NCBI GenBank assembly: GCA_016946835.1
Contig: JACVTC010000212.1
Coordinates: 1-55,000 of the forward strand
DNA length: 55,000 nt
DNA from: Neocallimastix lanati (nom. inval.)
Taxonomy: Eukaryota; Neocallimastigomycota; Neocallimastigomycetes; Neocallimastigales; Neocallimastigaceae
Direction: 5' to 3'
Shown: positions 41,104 to 52,158 of the stretch, piece after piece
Layout of the letters: every line of letters starts with the position of its first letter
How positions within the stretch are numbered: position 1 is the first letter of the stretch
Notes under the pieces: generated by a model
Told to the model about the DNA's origin: nothing
Databases searched by the model: none
Seen by the model: the letters and a program-made list of their open reading frames with translations, nothing else
Made by a program: the position numbers and the translations under genes

Positions 41104-41505
41104 TGTAACAATTTTATTATAAGAAATTATAATAAAATTGTTATTTTCAATTTATTAATAATAATATTAATAAATTGAGAAATTTACCTGAAGTGAGTTT
41201 ATTATAAGAGTTAAGGAGAACACGTTATTATAAAAGATATATATATATATATAAATTTTTTTTTAAAAAAAAGATTTTTAAATTTTATTAAGTTTAGTAA
41301 TTATTTTATTGAGTTCTTTATGATTATATTTTTCTTATAATAATAACTCTTGAGTTCTCTTTGAGAAATCAAAAGCCTTATTTATATTTTTTTATGAAAA
41401 TAAGGTGAAATAAGAAAGGGTTTTCTAATCTTAACAAATCTCTTATCTAGGAAAAGATTAGATAGAAAAACCTAGATAAGTTTTCGATCGATATTCTATC
41501 CATAA
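41104..41505 (-). mobile_element. Truncated family F LTR, copy 4
   Basis: This is the reverse complement of the 3' half of family F: TGTAACAATTTT at 41104 is the LTR end. The stem-loop (41442-41451 with 41471-41480) and CTCTTGAGTT motif are present. Similarity stops after ATTCTATCCAT near 41505, where the gypsy LTR region to the right begins. Confidence 0.7.
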
Positions 41506-42316
41506 AATATTAATATCGAAAGTTCATGATTGTATTTGATGTAATGTAATATAATGTATAATAATTATATAATAAATAGAGTAAAGAAAGATTAATAAAA
41601 CAAATAATCAATTAAAATTTTTTCGTATAAAATTATATTATTTTCCTGTCATTATTATATATATATTAGAATATATTGTTTTTTTATCATTCCCTACAAT
41701 CATTCCTAAATAAAAATAAAATATTTATTTTTATGTAAATAACGTATCAATTCTCAGAAATATACTAAATTAAAATAATAACTAATTTTAGTATTTATTT
41801 ATTTAAAGTGAATTAGAGAAAATTAAAATAATTATATTAATAATTTTATTTAAAATAAATGGAATTAAAAAATATTATAATAACTACGATTTTTAAAATC
41901 GGAAAAAATAAAATTGAAAATAAAATATTTTTAGAAAAAAGAAAATTTTTAAAATTACCGTTTAACTTTTTTTTTCTTACTAATTATTTATAATAATTAT
42001 TTATCTAAAAATAGAAAATATTAAAATTAAATTTAAATTTAAATTTAAATTGAAGTATGCTAATGTAGAGGATTAATTAATTTAAAGTATATTACATAAA
42101 TTGAATTAATATTTTATTTCTGTTAAAGGTATTTTAATTTATTTATTTAATTATTCACTAACCTAAATATAATTTATTTAATTAATTATTATTTATTCAT
42201 TTATATACTTTTATTCTGGGTTTTAATTATAAATATTTAATAACAAATTTATTAATTTTAATTAATCTATTATAGGATTAATTTAATGACAGTACAAATA
42301 TCATAGGTTCTTGTCA
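41506..42316 (-). mobile_element. 3' LTR region of the second chromodomain gypsy remnant
   Basis: Minus strand starts TGACAAGAACCTATGATATT at 42316, similar to the LTR start at 34761, after the purine tract GGAGGAAACAG (42317-42327). The far end is not defined. No open frame. Confidence 0.5.
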
Positions 42317-43060
42317 CTGTTTCCTCCAGAAATCATTACTCCGGATGGTTAACAGTGGCACAAAATTGTTCATAAATGAATCTTTGATATTCTTCTAATA
42401 CTGGGTTGTAATACTTGTCTTAATACTTGTTTTTATCAATGTTATCAGCATCAATCAAATCTTGGGAATTATCTTTTCTAGTAACTAAGTATTGAGAATT
42501 TCCTTTATATTTTTTTGAAATTAGAATTTTGATCATTTTTATAGACGGAATTATCGTAGGATTGTTAGAAATTAATATGGAAAATATGAAATATATTAGG
42601 AAAAGGTGAATTTTGAAGATCCAGACAGAAATCAATTTGTTATGTTTAACTCTGATAATTTTAAATTAATCATAGCTTCGAATTTAAGGCTTATAAAATG
42701 GAAGTGGATTAAATTTGACAGACTTCAACCAGACTAGGTCGAATAGTTGGTATTGGACTGTAGGGTTGTCAATTTTCTTGTCCTTAGTGTTTAAGAAATA
42801 TTCCATTTGAATGGCTAATATATGCTTAAGATTAGCCAGGTTATGAGCGAAATTGGCAATATTGGGATTCGTTCTTAATGAATGGACAAAACCAGTGGTC
42901 TAAGGATTGGCATATAACTGGTAATTGTATAGAACTAAAAAAGGAATTTGAAAAGTAGAAGCATGTATTGAATTATAGTAGTAAAATTTAGCTAAGTACA
43001 ACCACTTGATCCAGGAGTCATTGTCAAAATCTTTTAAAAAACAAGGAAGGTATTGCTCCA
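42317..43060 (-). pseudogene. Integrase-chromodomain remnant of a gypsy element
   Basis: Minus-strand translation shows integrase core and tail in broken frames (WIKWLYLAKFYYYNSIHAST at about 42955-43015, YQLFDLVWLK at about 42725-42755) and then a chromodomain-like ILISKKYKGNSQYLVTRKDNS (about 42460-42525). It is the same family as 32691-34760 but on the other strand. Gag and RT are absent. The upstream edge joins a fragment of an AAA-ATPase-like gene at 43063. Confidence 0.75.
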
Positions 43061-43062
43061 CG

Positions 43063-43115
43063 TAATTTCAAGTTCATTGCTTCTTTTCCTTTCAGCTCCT
43101 GATTCTGTTGTTGAT
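43063..43115 (-). pseudogene. C-terminal scrap of an AAA-ATPase-like/PD-(D/E)XK gene
   Basis: About 50 bp match the 3' coding end of the neighbouring copies (compare 43325-43375: the SESE/ERKRSNE region). The usual downstream sequence of the family follows at 43116-43277, so a whole gene copy has been replaced by the gypsy remnant. Confidence 0.6.
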
Positions 43116-43277
43116 TACTTATTTCTTACAATTTTTATTAAATAAATTTATTAATTATTATATTATAAAATTTTTATTATATATAAAAAAAAATTTATTT
43201 ACTTTAATCATTTTTTCATATATAATTTACAATTTAAAAGTTTTTTATTATTTTAATAGTATTCGAAATTAATTATT

Positions 43278-44699
43278 TTATGGTTTACTACTACTACCCC
43301 TCAATCTTTTATTTTTTCTAATAATTTCAAGTTCATTGCTCCTTTTCCTCTCAGCTTCTGATTCTGATGTTGATAATAATTTTATTTTGTTATTGTATTC
43401 TTCTATTACGCAACTATATTTTACTTTTTTCTGGTCGTAATTTATTCCAATTAATAAAATATTTCTATAATATCCTTTTTTTTTTAAACCATTATAATAT
43501 TTTTTTTGATGTATTTGATTAATAGCTTCTTTTGCTGTACTATTCACTTTTAATTCAATTATTATAATTTCTCCATTTACTTTATTTTTTCCTTTGGGGA
43601 GAAAAATAATATCCGCTCTTCCGTGACCACGGGGTGATTCTTCTTCAATATCATACTTCGTCCGAGCATTAAAATATGAATAATCCATAACACGTTTTAA
43701 ATTTCCATGATCTAGTTTATCTTCAATAATAATTTTTTCCATGTGTAATTTATCTAAAATTTCACACATTCTTTTGACATTTTTATGTAATGTCACTTCT
43801 AACATTTCATCCGAATTCTTTATCATATTATAGAAATATTGCATATCACTTTCTTTATCGTTTAAAGCCTTTATAAATTCTTCCTTCAATTCTTTATTTG
43901 GAATGGATATTTTTCCATTATAGTATGTTAAATATCCAAAAGTAACCATTTTTGAATAAAATATTTCCTTTACATGTTCTTCTTCTTCTGATACTTTTCG
44001 GATATCTTCTACTCCATAATTTTCTAATTGAATTTCAATTTCATTACCATTAATCAATTCTAAAATATCTTCTTTTACGCCAACGATATCATAATTAATC
44101 ATTTTTTTCAGCTCATTTAAGCTTTGTGTTTGTGACCAATAATTTTCAATGATATTCAAATTTAATGCTTGAATAACTGACCATGTATTAAAAATTTTTT
44201 CACCATTATACGATTTATATCCATTATACCAGCTTTTTAAATTTTCAAAGGTTAAATTTTTATTTTTTCACATAGCTTATGAATTTCTTTTTCCGTAAAT
44301 CCAAAATATTTGTAATAATTTTTATCATTTATCATAGTATATTCCGAAAAACATTTTAATGAAGACTGAGATAATTTCTTCGTAATTGCTGTTATTCCTG
44401 TCATAAAAACAAAGGCTAAATAGGAACGATCTTTAATTAAATACCTTAAAAAAATAATATAATTATCGTGTTCTTCAACTGAAAACTTTTTATTTGTAAT
44501 TATGTAATCCCATTCATCAATAATAAGAATGAACTTTTTATTTGTTTCAAAATATAATTTTTTTAAATTTACTACTACATCATCATCATCATATTTATTT
44601 AATATTTCAGAATTAGGATACAGTTCTTCAAAATCTGTTTTTAATTTCATATTAATTGAAGATTTAAATTCGTTTAAAGTTTCGAAAGAAAAAACATTT
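43278..44699 (-). pseudogene. 5'-truncated AAA-ATPase-like/PD-(D/E)XK gene
   Basis: The reading starts mid-domain at NVFSFETLN (44699), so about 115 N-terminal codons, including the Walker A motif, are missing. It keeps the Walker B-like IDEWDYI and, after a one-base loss in an A run near 44255 (CEKIKI then stop), continues through IIENYWSQ to a nuclease domain with GHGRADIIF and IIIELKV and a basic tail KNKRLRGSSS. The 5' break joins directly to the unidentified coding module at 44700-45215. The second part is open for about 293 codons and keeps the PD-(D/E)XK residues, but it has no plausible start codon. Confidence 0.85.
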
Positions 44700-45215
44700 A
44701 GAGCGATATGGATTCTAGTACTCCTTGCTTGTTTAATGGTTCTTTTTTTAGCATTGGCGCTCCTGATAACAGTGTTTTTATGTTTACTAAATAGGAACCA
44801 TTGGTGATTCGTTTAAGAAAGAAGCCGTTGTTTTCTCAAGTAATTGATTCCTGATATAGCATCAGTGTTAATCAGATATCTACAAAGGTTATTCTATGAG
44901 GTTTTATTTTTATTTCTTTTATTTTTGTGTCCTCAACCATGAAAGAGATTAAAAATTTTGGAACTACACAATAATAATAATAATACAACTCCAAAGTTTC
45001 AACATATCCAATTTAAAACAATATAAAACATCGGGTTCACTTTCAACAGTCTTCCAGTATTTCAATTTACAATCTTCGAACTATAAACCAGTTTAGAAAG
45101 GATAACCATAAATTATCATCATCAGAATCATAGAAAACTGTAATTAGTACGCCTGATAAAGGCTATTCCTTTTCCATCAACCTTCCATGGACCTGGAAAA
45201 ACAGTCCATATCATT
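44700..45215 (-). pseudogene. Unidentified degenerate coding module S, copy 1
   Basis: This is one of three copies (also 48595-49150 and 53268-53866). Minus-strand frames give VFPGPWKVDGKGIAFIRRTN, DNLWLSFLNWF, KYWKTVESEPDVLYCFKLDM and, nearer the ATPase pseudogene, ITNGSYLVNI-type sequence. I cannot name the protein. The pieces lie in a constant order but in shifting frames, indicating a decayed gene fragment duplicated together with the ATPase genes. Confidence 0.55.
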
Positions 45216-45627
45216 GTGGATATTTTTTTATTTAATTAAATTTTATCTTTGTTAATGATTTGCTAGAAAAATTTTTTAATTTTTATTATTAAAAACTCAA
45301 TACTACTTGCCTTTTATTTATTTATTATTTTAATAAAATGCTTAAATATTTCATAAAATAAAAAAATTTTTTTTTTTTTTTTGAACAATCACAAACGTTA
45401 CTTTATTTTTATTTATTACACAATTTATAATATATAAGTTTATAAAGATTATAAAAAATTTAAGAAAAAAAATAAAAAAGAAAATATACTCATAAGATAA
45501 AATAATGAAAATACTGGAAATATTAAAATATGATCGAGCTTTGAATGTACGACAAAGGTTAGTGATTAGTTAAAGTCATTCACTTTACTGAAATTTGTAA
45601 GAATGTAAAAGTTTGGAATTGAGTTTT

Positions 45628-45670
<43 letters not shown>

Positions 45671-46171
45671 TCAAGAACCGTAATATATGAGAATTTATTA
45701 TTATTTGTTTTTTTTTGGAGTATTTCTTAAAGAGAAAAAATTAAACTAACATTTTATTTCTTATTAAAGAATCAAATTATTTAGGTCTGATGATACCATT
45801 TGAATTAGTAGAGTCCTATAATATTTTGGTTAAAATTTTTAGAAAGGATTTTAAATCATACAATAATGAATAAAAATATAACTATAATTGTTGCAATTTA
45901 ATAATTCCTCTTTCTTAAGAGCTGAAAGAATGGATACCGAATTTCATTCATCAGTGAAATTCCTCTTACATATATTTTGAAATAACAAAAAAAGACAATT
46001 AGTAAATTCACTGTACGTAACTGCTTGGTATTTTCCAAAATTATTGAAAAATATAATACAATTGATGAAAATAAAAATATCAAAAAAAAAAAAAAAAAAT
46101 AAATAAATAAAATAAAAAACACATAATTTAATTTTATTTCAAATGGTTTATTTTATTTTTTGACTTCTATG

Positions 46172-46224
<53 letters not shown>

Positions 46225-46426
46225 AATATAATATAATCAATTAAAAAAAATTTTATTTATTTCTAAAACATTTGATTAGTTATTTCTTACAACTTTTATT
46301 AAAAAAAAAAATTATTAATTATTATATTATAAATTTTTTTTTTATACATAAAAAAAATTCATTTACTATAATCATTTTTTTATGTATTATTTACAATTTA
46401 AAAATTTCTTTATGATCTTAAGTGTA
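45216..46426. other. Intergenic part of the inverted-repeat arm
   Basis: Noncoding. 45300-45960 is present in inverted form at about 52550-53200 (including AAATGGTATCATCAGACCTAA). A/T homopolymers occur at about 45630-45667 and 46171-46219. The 46260-46426 segment is the family's conserved downstream flank, also seen at 43116-43277 and 52159-52310. Confidence 0.6.
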
Positions 46427-48204
46427 TTATAAATTAATTTTTTTAGGGTTTACGACACTACTTCTCAATCTTTTATATATACCATCAGATTCAGGCTCAT
46501 TTCTCCTTTTCCTTTCAGCTTCTGATTCTGATGTTGATAATTTTTTCATATTTATATCGTATTCTTCTATCATGCAACTATATTTTCCTTCTTTTTGGTC
46601 GTAATTTATTCCAATTAATAGAACATTTCCATTGTATCCTTTTTTTTTTAAACCATTATAATACTTTTTTTGATGTATTTGATTAATAGCTTTTTTTGCT
46701 GTACTATTCACTTTTAATTCAATTATTATAATTTCTTCATTTACTTTATTTTTTTCTTTGGGAAGAAAAATAACATCCGCTCTTCCGTGACCATCGGGTG
46801 ATTCTTCTTTAATATCATACTTCGCTCGTGCATTAAAATATGAATAATCTATAACACGTTTTAAATTTCCATGATCTAGTCTATCCCCAGGGCTAATTTT
46901 TTCCATGTGTGATTTATCTAAAATTTCACACATTCTTTTGACATTTTTATGTAATGTCACTTCCAACATTTCATCCGAATTCTTTATCATATCATAGAAA
47001 TATTGCATATCACTTTTTTTATCATTTAAAGCCTTTATAAATTCTTCCTTCAATTCTTCATTTGGAATGGATATTTTTCCTTTATAATATGTTAAATATC
47101 CAAAAGTAACCATTTTTGAATATAATACTTCCTTTACAGGTTCATTATTTTCTGATTCTTTTCGGATATCTTCTACTCCATAATTTTCTAATTGTACTTC
47201 AATTTCATTACCATTAATCATTTCTAAAATATCTTCTTTTACACCAATGATATCATAATTAATCATTCTTTTTACTTCATTGAAACTTCCTGTTAGGGAC
47301 CAATAATTTTTAATGGTATTCTTATTTAATGCATGAATAACTGACCATGTATTAAAAATTTTTTTACCATCATACGATTTATATCCATTATACCAGTTTT
47401 CTAAATCCTTAAAGGTTAATTTTTTATTTTTACTACACAGCTTATTAACTTCTTCTTCAGTAAATCCAAAATATTTATAATATTGATCATCATTTAACAT
47501 AGTATATTCCGAAAAACAATTTAATGTAGACTGAGATAATTTCTTTGCAATTGGTGTTATTCCTGTCATATAAGCAAAGGCTAAAAAAGAATTATCCTTA
47601 ATTAAATACTTTAAAAAATTAATATAATTGTTGCGTTCTTTATCTGAAAACTCTTTATTGGTGATTATATAGTCCCATTCATCAATAACAAGAATAAACT
47701 TTTTTTCTGTTTCTAAATATAAATTTTGGAAATTAACAACTATATCATCATCATATTCATTTAATACTTCAGAGTTAGGATATAGTTTTTTAATATCAAT
47801 TTTTAATTTATTATTAATTGAAGATATGAATGCGTCTAAAGTTTCGAAAGAAAAAACATTCTTTGATAAGTCTAAATATATTGTATGATATTTTCCTTGA
47901 TATTCTTTATATTGTTTAATTTCGTTTTCTTTCTCTATAATATCAGAACTTTTTCCTTTGGATACTTTTAATTTATCAAATATTTCTTTAGAATCAATAC
48001 TTTTACTATAATACATTACTAACATCGCTGCTATTGAAGTTTTACCAAATCTTCTTGGTTTTGTAATACACACATATTTTTCAGAATTTCTATTAATTAA
48101 TTTATTAAAATCATTTATTATATTTGATTTATCTATAAAATATTTTTCTTCAAGTAAACCTTTAAATGTTTCACGCATATCAATGTTATCTATAACTAAC
48201 CCCA

Positions 48205-48205
<1 letters not shown>
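46427..48205 (-). CDS. AAA-ATPase-like protein with C-terminal PD-(D/E)XK nuclease domain
   Basis: The 592-residue product is intact. N-terminal AAA-ATPase-like domain (predicted-AAA-ATPase family): Walker A-type ITKPRRFGKTS (about 47-57), Walker B-type FILVIDEWDYI (about 170-180), then YMTGITPIAKKLS and a WYNGYKSYDG segment typical of the family. C-terminal PD-(D/E)XK domain: GHGRADVIF (Asp 477), IIIELKV (Glu 496, Lys 498) and AINQIHQKKYY. The tail has basic clusters ERKRRNE and YKRLR that could be a nuclear localisation signal. Biochemical function of the family is not established; the motifs predict nucleotide binding and DNA cleavage. Related genes are common in gut bacteria and anaerobic fungi. 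A 24-base A tract abuts the ATG. It diverges from the gene at 50422 as arms of an inverted repeat. Confidence 0.9.

Positions 48206-48229
<24 letters not shown>
48206..48229 (-). promoter_or_regulatory. A tract abutting the ATPase-nuclease start codon
   Basis: An unbroken A run on the coding strand ends at the ATG. The same arrangement is seen at 54652-54682 and, with the ATG lost, at 50379-50397. Confidence 0.85.
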
Positions 48230-48236
<7 letters not shown>

Positions 48237-48594
48237 ATATATATTAATTAGAAACTCATTAACAAAAGAATAAGTACATTAGCAAAAAAAAAAAAAAATA
48301 AATAAATTAAATAAAACTTGTTTTATTTGTATATATTCGCTACTTTTCAAATAAAAATTAAAATATTAATAATAAACTATTTTTTTATTGAAATAATTTA
48401 ATTTTCTTATAAAATAATAAAAAATATTAATAATATATATTAATAATCAAACAATATCAAATTAAAAATTGAATATAAATAAAGTATTTATTATTTTTAG
48501 TGTTTTTTACCAATCATTTTTTTTTTTCTTCTTTTATTAATTAAATACGTAATTGTATAAAATTTACGTATTAAAATAAATATATTAAAAATTT
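48230..48594. other. Upstream region, inverted copy of 50038-50378
   Basis: AT-rich. Shared landmarks include CAATCATTTTTTT and TTGTATAAAATTTACGTATT, present in reverse at 50080-50125 and in direct repeat of the right copy at 54330-54385. Likely the promoter region of the ATPase-nuclease family. Confidence 0.6.
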
Positions 48595-49150
48595 TGGTAA
48601 TAATTCTTACAATAGTAATAATAATTCAGAAAATAGTTCGGTTACTAAGGAAGAAAATAAGTTGATTAATTTTAATAGAAATAATGGTATTGTTAATAAT
48701 AGCGTTGAAAATTCAATTAGAATAAGTGAAAATGGAAATACAAGTAGTAATAAATATTCTAGTATAGATAATGAAAGTATTAATAGTTTAGATATTCAAA
48801 ATTCTAGTGAATTGGAAAGTTCCAAAATTTTTAATTATACTACATGATGGAAGACGCAAAAATAAAAGAAATAAGAATAAAACCTCGTGGAATAACTTTG
48901 TGGATGTCAGAATAACATTTATAACTATATCAGGAATCCAACTTCTTGAGAAAACAGCAGTTTTCTTAAAAAGAAATAATGTTTAACAGTTTGGAATCAC
49001 CAATGGTTCCTATTTAGTAAACATAAAAATACAGTTATCAGGAGCGCCAATGCTAATAAAAGCAGTTAAGCAAGCAAGAATTGCTAGAGTCGATATCACA
49101 ATATAAGTTCATGTTACCAAAAAAGAATCGAAATTCCTCTTTGGAAAATC
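48595..49150 (+). pseudogene. Module S, copy 2, with Asn/Ser-rich segment
   Basis: 48595-48846 is an open Asn/Ser-rich segment (for example ENSIRISENGNTSSNKYSS) not present in the other copies. It runs into a stop at 48845 and then module S proper: SWNNFVDVRITFITISGIQL, FLKRNNV, stop, QFGITNGSYLVNIKIQLSGA, PMLIKAVKQARIARVDITI. Of the three copies this has the least damaged distal part. No family could be recognised. Confidence 0.6.
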
Positions 49151-49406
49151 AAATTCAATAATTTCAATATTTAAATTTTATTTTTATTAATTAATTTTAA
49201 TATAAGAAATTATTAATGCATATTACTTATTTATTTTTTTTTTAGAATAATACACTATACAATTTTTCGGTGATCCATATATTTTCATTATTTATTTTTC
49301 GAATTTTATATTTTATTTTTTTTATAATATTTTTATATTTTTTATATACAAATATATTATTATCTGATTCATATAATAAATAAAAAGAGAAAATTACATT
49401 TGAACT

Positions 49407-49458
<52 letters not shown>

Positions 49459-49494
49459 AATAATAGCAATGTTAGTATTGTATTATTAAAAAAA
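49151..49494. other. AT-rich spacer with a 43-base A tract
   Basis: Noncoding. The A run at about 49411-49453 is among the longest in the window. The spacer is absent from the right-hand tandem copy. Confidence 0.5.
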
Positions 49495-49975
49495 TGGATT
49501 CAAAATTAATATTTGATACATTAAAGGTTTCCAAAGGAAACGAAATTAATCAGTTTAAAAATTTTCAAGAAAAATATCACACCATTTATTTAAATTTATC
49601 AAAAAATGTTAATTATTTTGTAATTTTAAACAACTATTTACCTTCAAAAAATTAACATTTGCTTTAAAAAGATGAAGCGAAAATAAAATTTTTTATGATT
49701 TGATAAAATATTCCAATGAAATGTTGAAAGTGACAAAAAAATATGTCGAAATAATGTGGGAAATTTTAGAAAATCACAATTAAAAGAAAGAATTCCAGTG
49801 AATAAAATTGATAATATAAATTTTAAATTAGTTATAATAGTTTATGCACATTTTAATGCTCAAATAAAGAATTATATTGTTAAAGTTATTCTTATTGCTA
49901 AAGAAAAACCAGATTTTATTTTTTTTTTTATCCCAAAGAAAAAAATGAAGTAAAAAGAGAAATTATAATAATGGA
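49495..49975 (+). pseudogene. Decayed ATPase-nuclease fragment
   Basis: MDSKLIFDTLKVSKGNEINQ and KYHTIYLNLSKNV match residues about 71-117 of the intact protein. After an internal deletion, sequence similar to the SDEMLEVTLHKNVKRM-to-PKEKNKVN part follows in broken frames with several stops (for example NEMLKVTKKYV at about 49713). Walker A, Walker B and the nuclease residues are lost. Confidence 0.75.
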
Positions 49976-50421
49976 ATTAATTAAATAATTAAATAAAAAC
50001 ATCCGAAATAAAATTTTTTTATTTTACGAATTTTTTAATATATTAAAATTTTAAATACATTTTTTAATACGTAAATTTTATACAATTACGTAGTTTATTA
50101 ATAAAGGAAGAAAAAAAATGATTGGTAAAAAATATTAAAAATATTTAATACTTCATTTATATTTAATTTGATATTGTTTGATAAATTAATATTATATAAG
50201 AAAATAAAAATATTTTCAAATAAAATATTTTATTATTAAAATTTTAATTTTTATTTGAAAAGTAGTGGATATATAAAAATACAAGTTTTAATTATTTATT
50301 TATTTATTTATTTTATTTGATTATATATTCACTATTTTGTTAATATGTTCATAATAAATAAATTTAAATCATTACAAGAAAAAAAAAAAAAAAAAAAGGG
50401 TTTATTCTTGATAATGGAGAA
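49976..50421 (+). promoter_or_regulatory. Upstream region of the divergent ATPase-nuclease gene
   Basis: Inverted relative to 48206-48605 and in direct repeat with about 54245-54682. It ends with a 19-base A tract (50379-50397) and then GGGTTTATTCTTGATAATGG, which aligns with the N-terminal codons of the sister genes but lacks their ATG. Confidence 0.55.
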
Positions 50422-52158
50422 ATGTATGAATTATATAAAGGTTTACTTGAAGAAAAATATTTTGTAGATAAATCAAATATAATAAATGATTTTAATAAAT
50501 TAATTAATAAAAATTCTGAAAAATATGTGTGTATTACAAAACCCAGAAGATTTGGTAAAACTTCAATAGCAGCCATGTTAGTAACGTATTATAGTAAAAA
50601 TATTGATTCTAAAGAAATATTTGATAAATTAAAAGTATCCAAAGGAAAAAGTTCAGATAATAAAGAGAAAAAAAACGAAATTAAACAATATAAAGAATTT
50701 CAAGGAAAATATCACACCATATATTTAGATTTATCAAGCAATGTTTTTTCTTTCGAAACTTTAAACGCATTCATATCTTCAATTAATAGGAAATTAAAAA
50801 GAGATATTAAAAAACTATTTCCTAACTCTGAAGTATTAAAGGAATATGATGATGATATAGTTTATAATTTACAAAATTTATATTTAGAAAACGATAAAAA
50901 GTTTATTCTTATTATTGATGAATGGGACTACATAATCACCAGTAAAAGGTTTACAGATAAAGAACGCAAAGAATATATTAATTTTTTGAAGTATTTAATT
51001 AAAGATCATACCTATTTAGTCTTTGTTTATATGACAGGAATAACAGCAATTGCAAAGGAATTATCTCAATCTACATTAAATTGTTTTAAGGAATATACTA
51101 TGTTAAATGATAAAAAATATTATAAATATTTTGGATTTACGGAAGAAGAAGTTCAAGAGCTATGTAGTAAAAATAAAAATTTAACCTTTGAAGATTTAGA
51201 AAGTTGGTATAATGGATATAAATCGTATGATGGTAAAAAAATTTTTAATACATGGTCAGTTATTCATGCATTAAATTCGGATATCATTGAAAATTATTGG
51301 TCACAAACAGGAGGTTTCAATGAGGTGAAAAGAACGATTAATTTTGATATCGTTGGTGTTAAAGAAGATATTTTAGAATTGATTAATGGTAATGAAATTG
51401 AAATAAAATTAGAAAATTATGGAGTAGAAGATATCCAAAAAGAATCGGAAGATCAAGTACATATGAAGGAAATATTATATTCAAAAATGGTTACTTTTGG
51501 ATATTTAACATACTATAAAGGAAAAATATCCATTCCAAATGAAGAATTACGGGAAGAATTTATAAAGTCTTTACGCAATAATAAAAGTGATATGCAATAT
51601 ATCTATGATATGATAAAGAATTCGGATGAAATGTTGGAAGTGACATTACATAAAAATGTCAAAAGAATGTGTGAAATTTTAGATAAATCACACATGGAAA
51701 AAATTAGCCCTGGAGATAAACTAGATCATGGAAATTTAAAACGTGTTATAGATTATTCATATTTTAATGCTCGGACGAAGTATGATATTGAAGAAGAATC
51801 ACCCTGTGGTCACGGAAGAGCGGATATTATTTTTCTTCCCAAAGAAAAAAATAAAGTAAATGGAGAAATTATAATAATTGAATTAAAAGTGAATAGTACA
51901 GCAAAAGAAGCTATTAATCAAATACATCAAAAAAAATATTATAATGGTTTAAAAAAAAAAGGATACTATGGAAATATTTTATTAATTGGAATAAATTACG
52001 ACCAGAAAAAAGTAGAATATAGTTGCGTAATAGAAGAATACAATAACAATATGAAATTATTATCAACATCAGAATCAGCTAATAGAAAAAGGAGAAATGA
52101 ATTTGAAATTAATAGTGAAAATAAAAGATTGAGGGGTAGTAGTAGTAGTAAACCATAA
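50422..52158 (+). CDS. AAA-ATPase-like protein with C-terminal PD-(D/E)XK nuclease domain, second copy
   Basis: 578 residues, highly similar to the 46427-48205 product. Walker A-type PRRFGKTS (about 41-48), Walker B-type IDEWDYI (about 164-170), GHGRADIIF (Asp about 468), IIIELKV (Glu about 487, Lys about 489) and a basic tail ENKRLRGSSSS. All key residues are kept. The start differs: the sister genes begin at an ATG nine codons further upstream, abutting an A tract, whereas here that codon has become AAA (A tract then GGG), so the next in-frame ATG (50422) is chosen. The frame upstream is open through the A tract as Lys codons without another ATG. Divergent partner of 46427-48205. Family function is unknown; the motifs imply ATP binding and nucleic-acid cleavage. 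Confidence 0.9.
   Translation: MYELYKGLLEEKYFVDKSNIINDFNKLINKNSEKYVCITKPRRFGKTSIAAMLVTYYSKNIDSKEIFDKLKVSKGKSSDNKEKKNEIKQYKEFQGKYHTIYLDLSSNVFSFETLNAFISSINRKLKRDIKKLFPNSEVLKEYDDDIVYNLQNLYLENDKKFILIIDEWDYIITSKRFTDKERKEYINFLKYLIKDHTYLVFVYMTGITAIAKELSQSTLNCFKEYTMLNDKKYYKYFGFTEEEVQELCSKNKNLTFEDLESWYNGYKSYDGKKIFNTWSVIHALNSDIIENYWSQTGGFNEVKRTINFDIVGVKEDILELINGNEIEIKLENYGVEDIQKESEDQVHMKEILYSKMVTFGYLTYYKGKISIPNEELREEFIKSLRNNKSDMQYIYDMIKNSDEMLEVTLHKNVKRMCEILDKSHMEKISPGDKLDHGNLKRVIDYSYFNARTKYDIEEESPCGHGRADIIFLPKEKNKVNGEIIIIELKVNSTAKEAINQIHQKKYYNGLKKKGYYGNILLIGINYDQKKVEYSCVIEEYNNNMKLLSTSESANRKRRNEFEINSENKRLRGSSSSKP

Noticed and set aside
45898-46122. Phe-rich 74-codon minus-strand frame, as a membrane protein
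   Set aside because: Produced by a homopolymer and AT-rich spacer; not preserved in the inverted copy at 52550-53000.
46427-48205. Restriction-modification or toxin-antitoxin system
   Set aside because: PD-(D/E)XK and AAA motifs are present, but there is no methyltransferase, specificity subunit or small antitoxin partner; the neighbours are copies of the same gene and module S.
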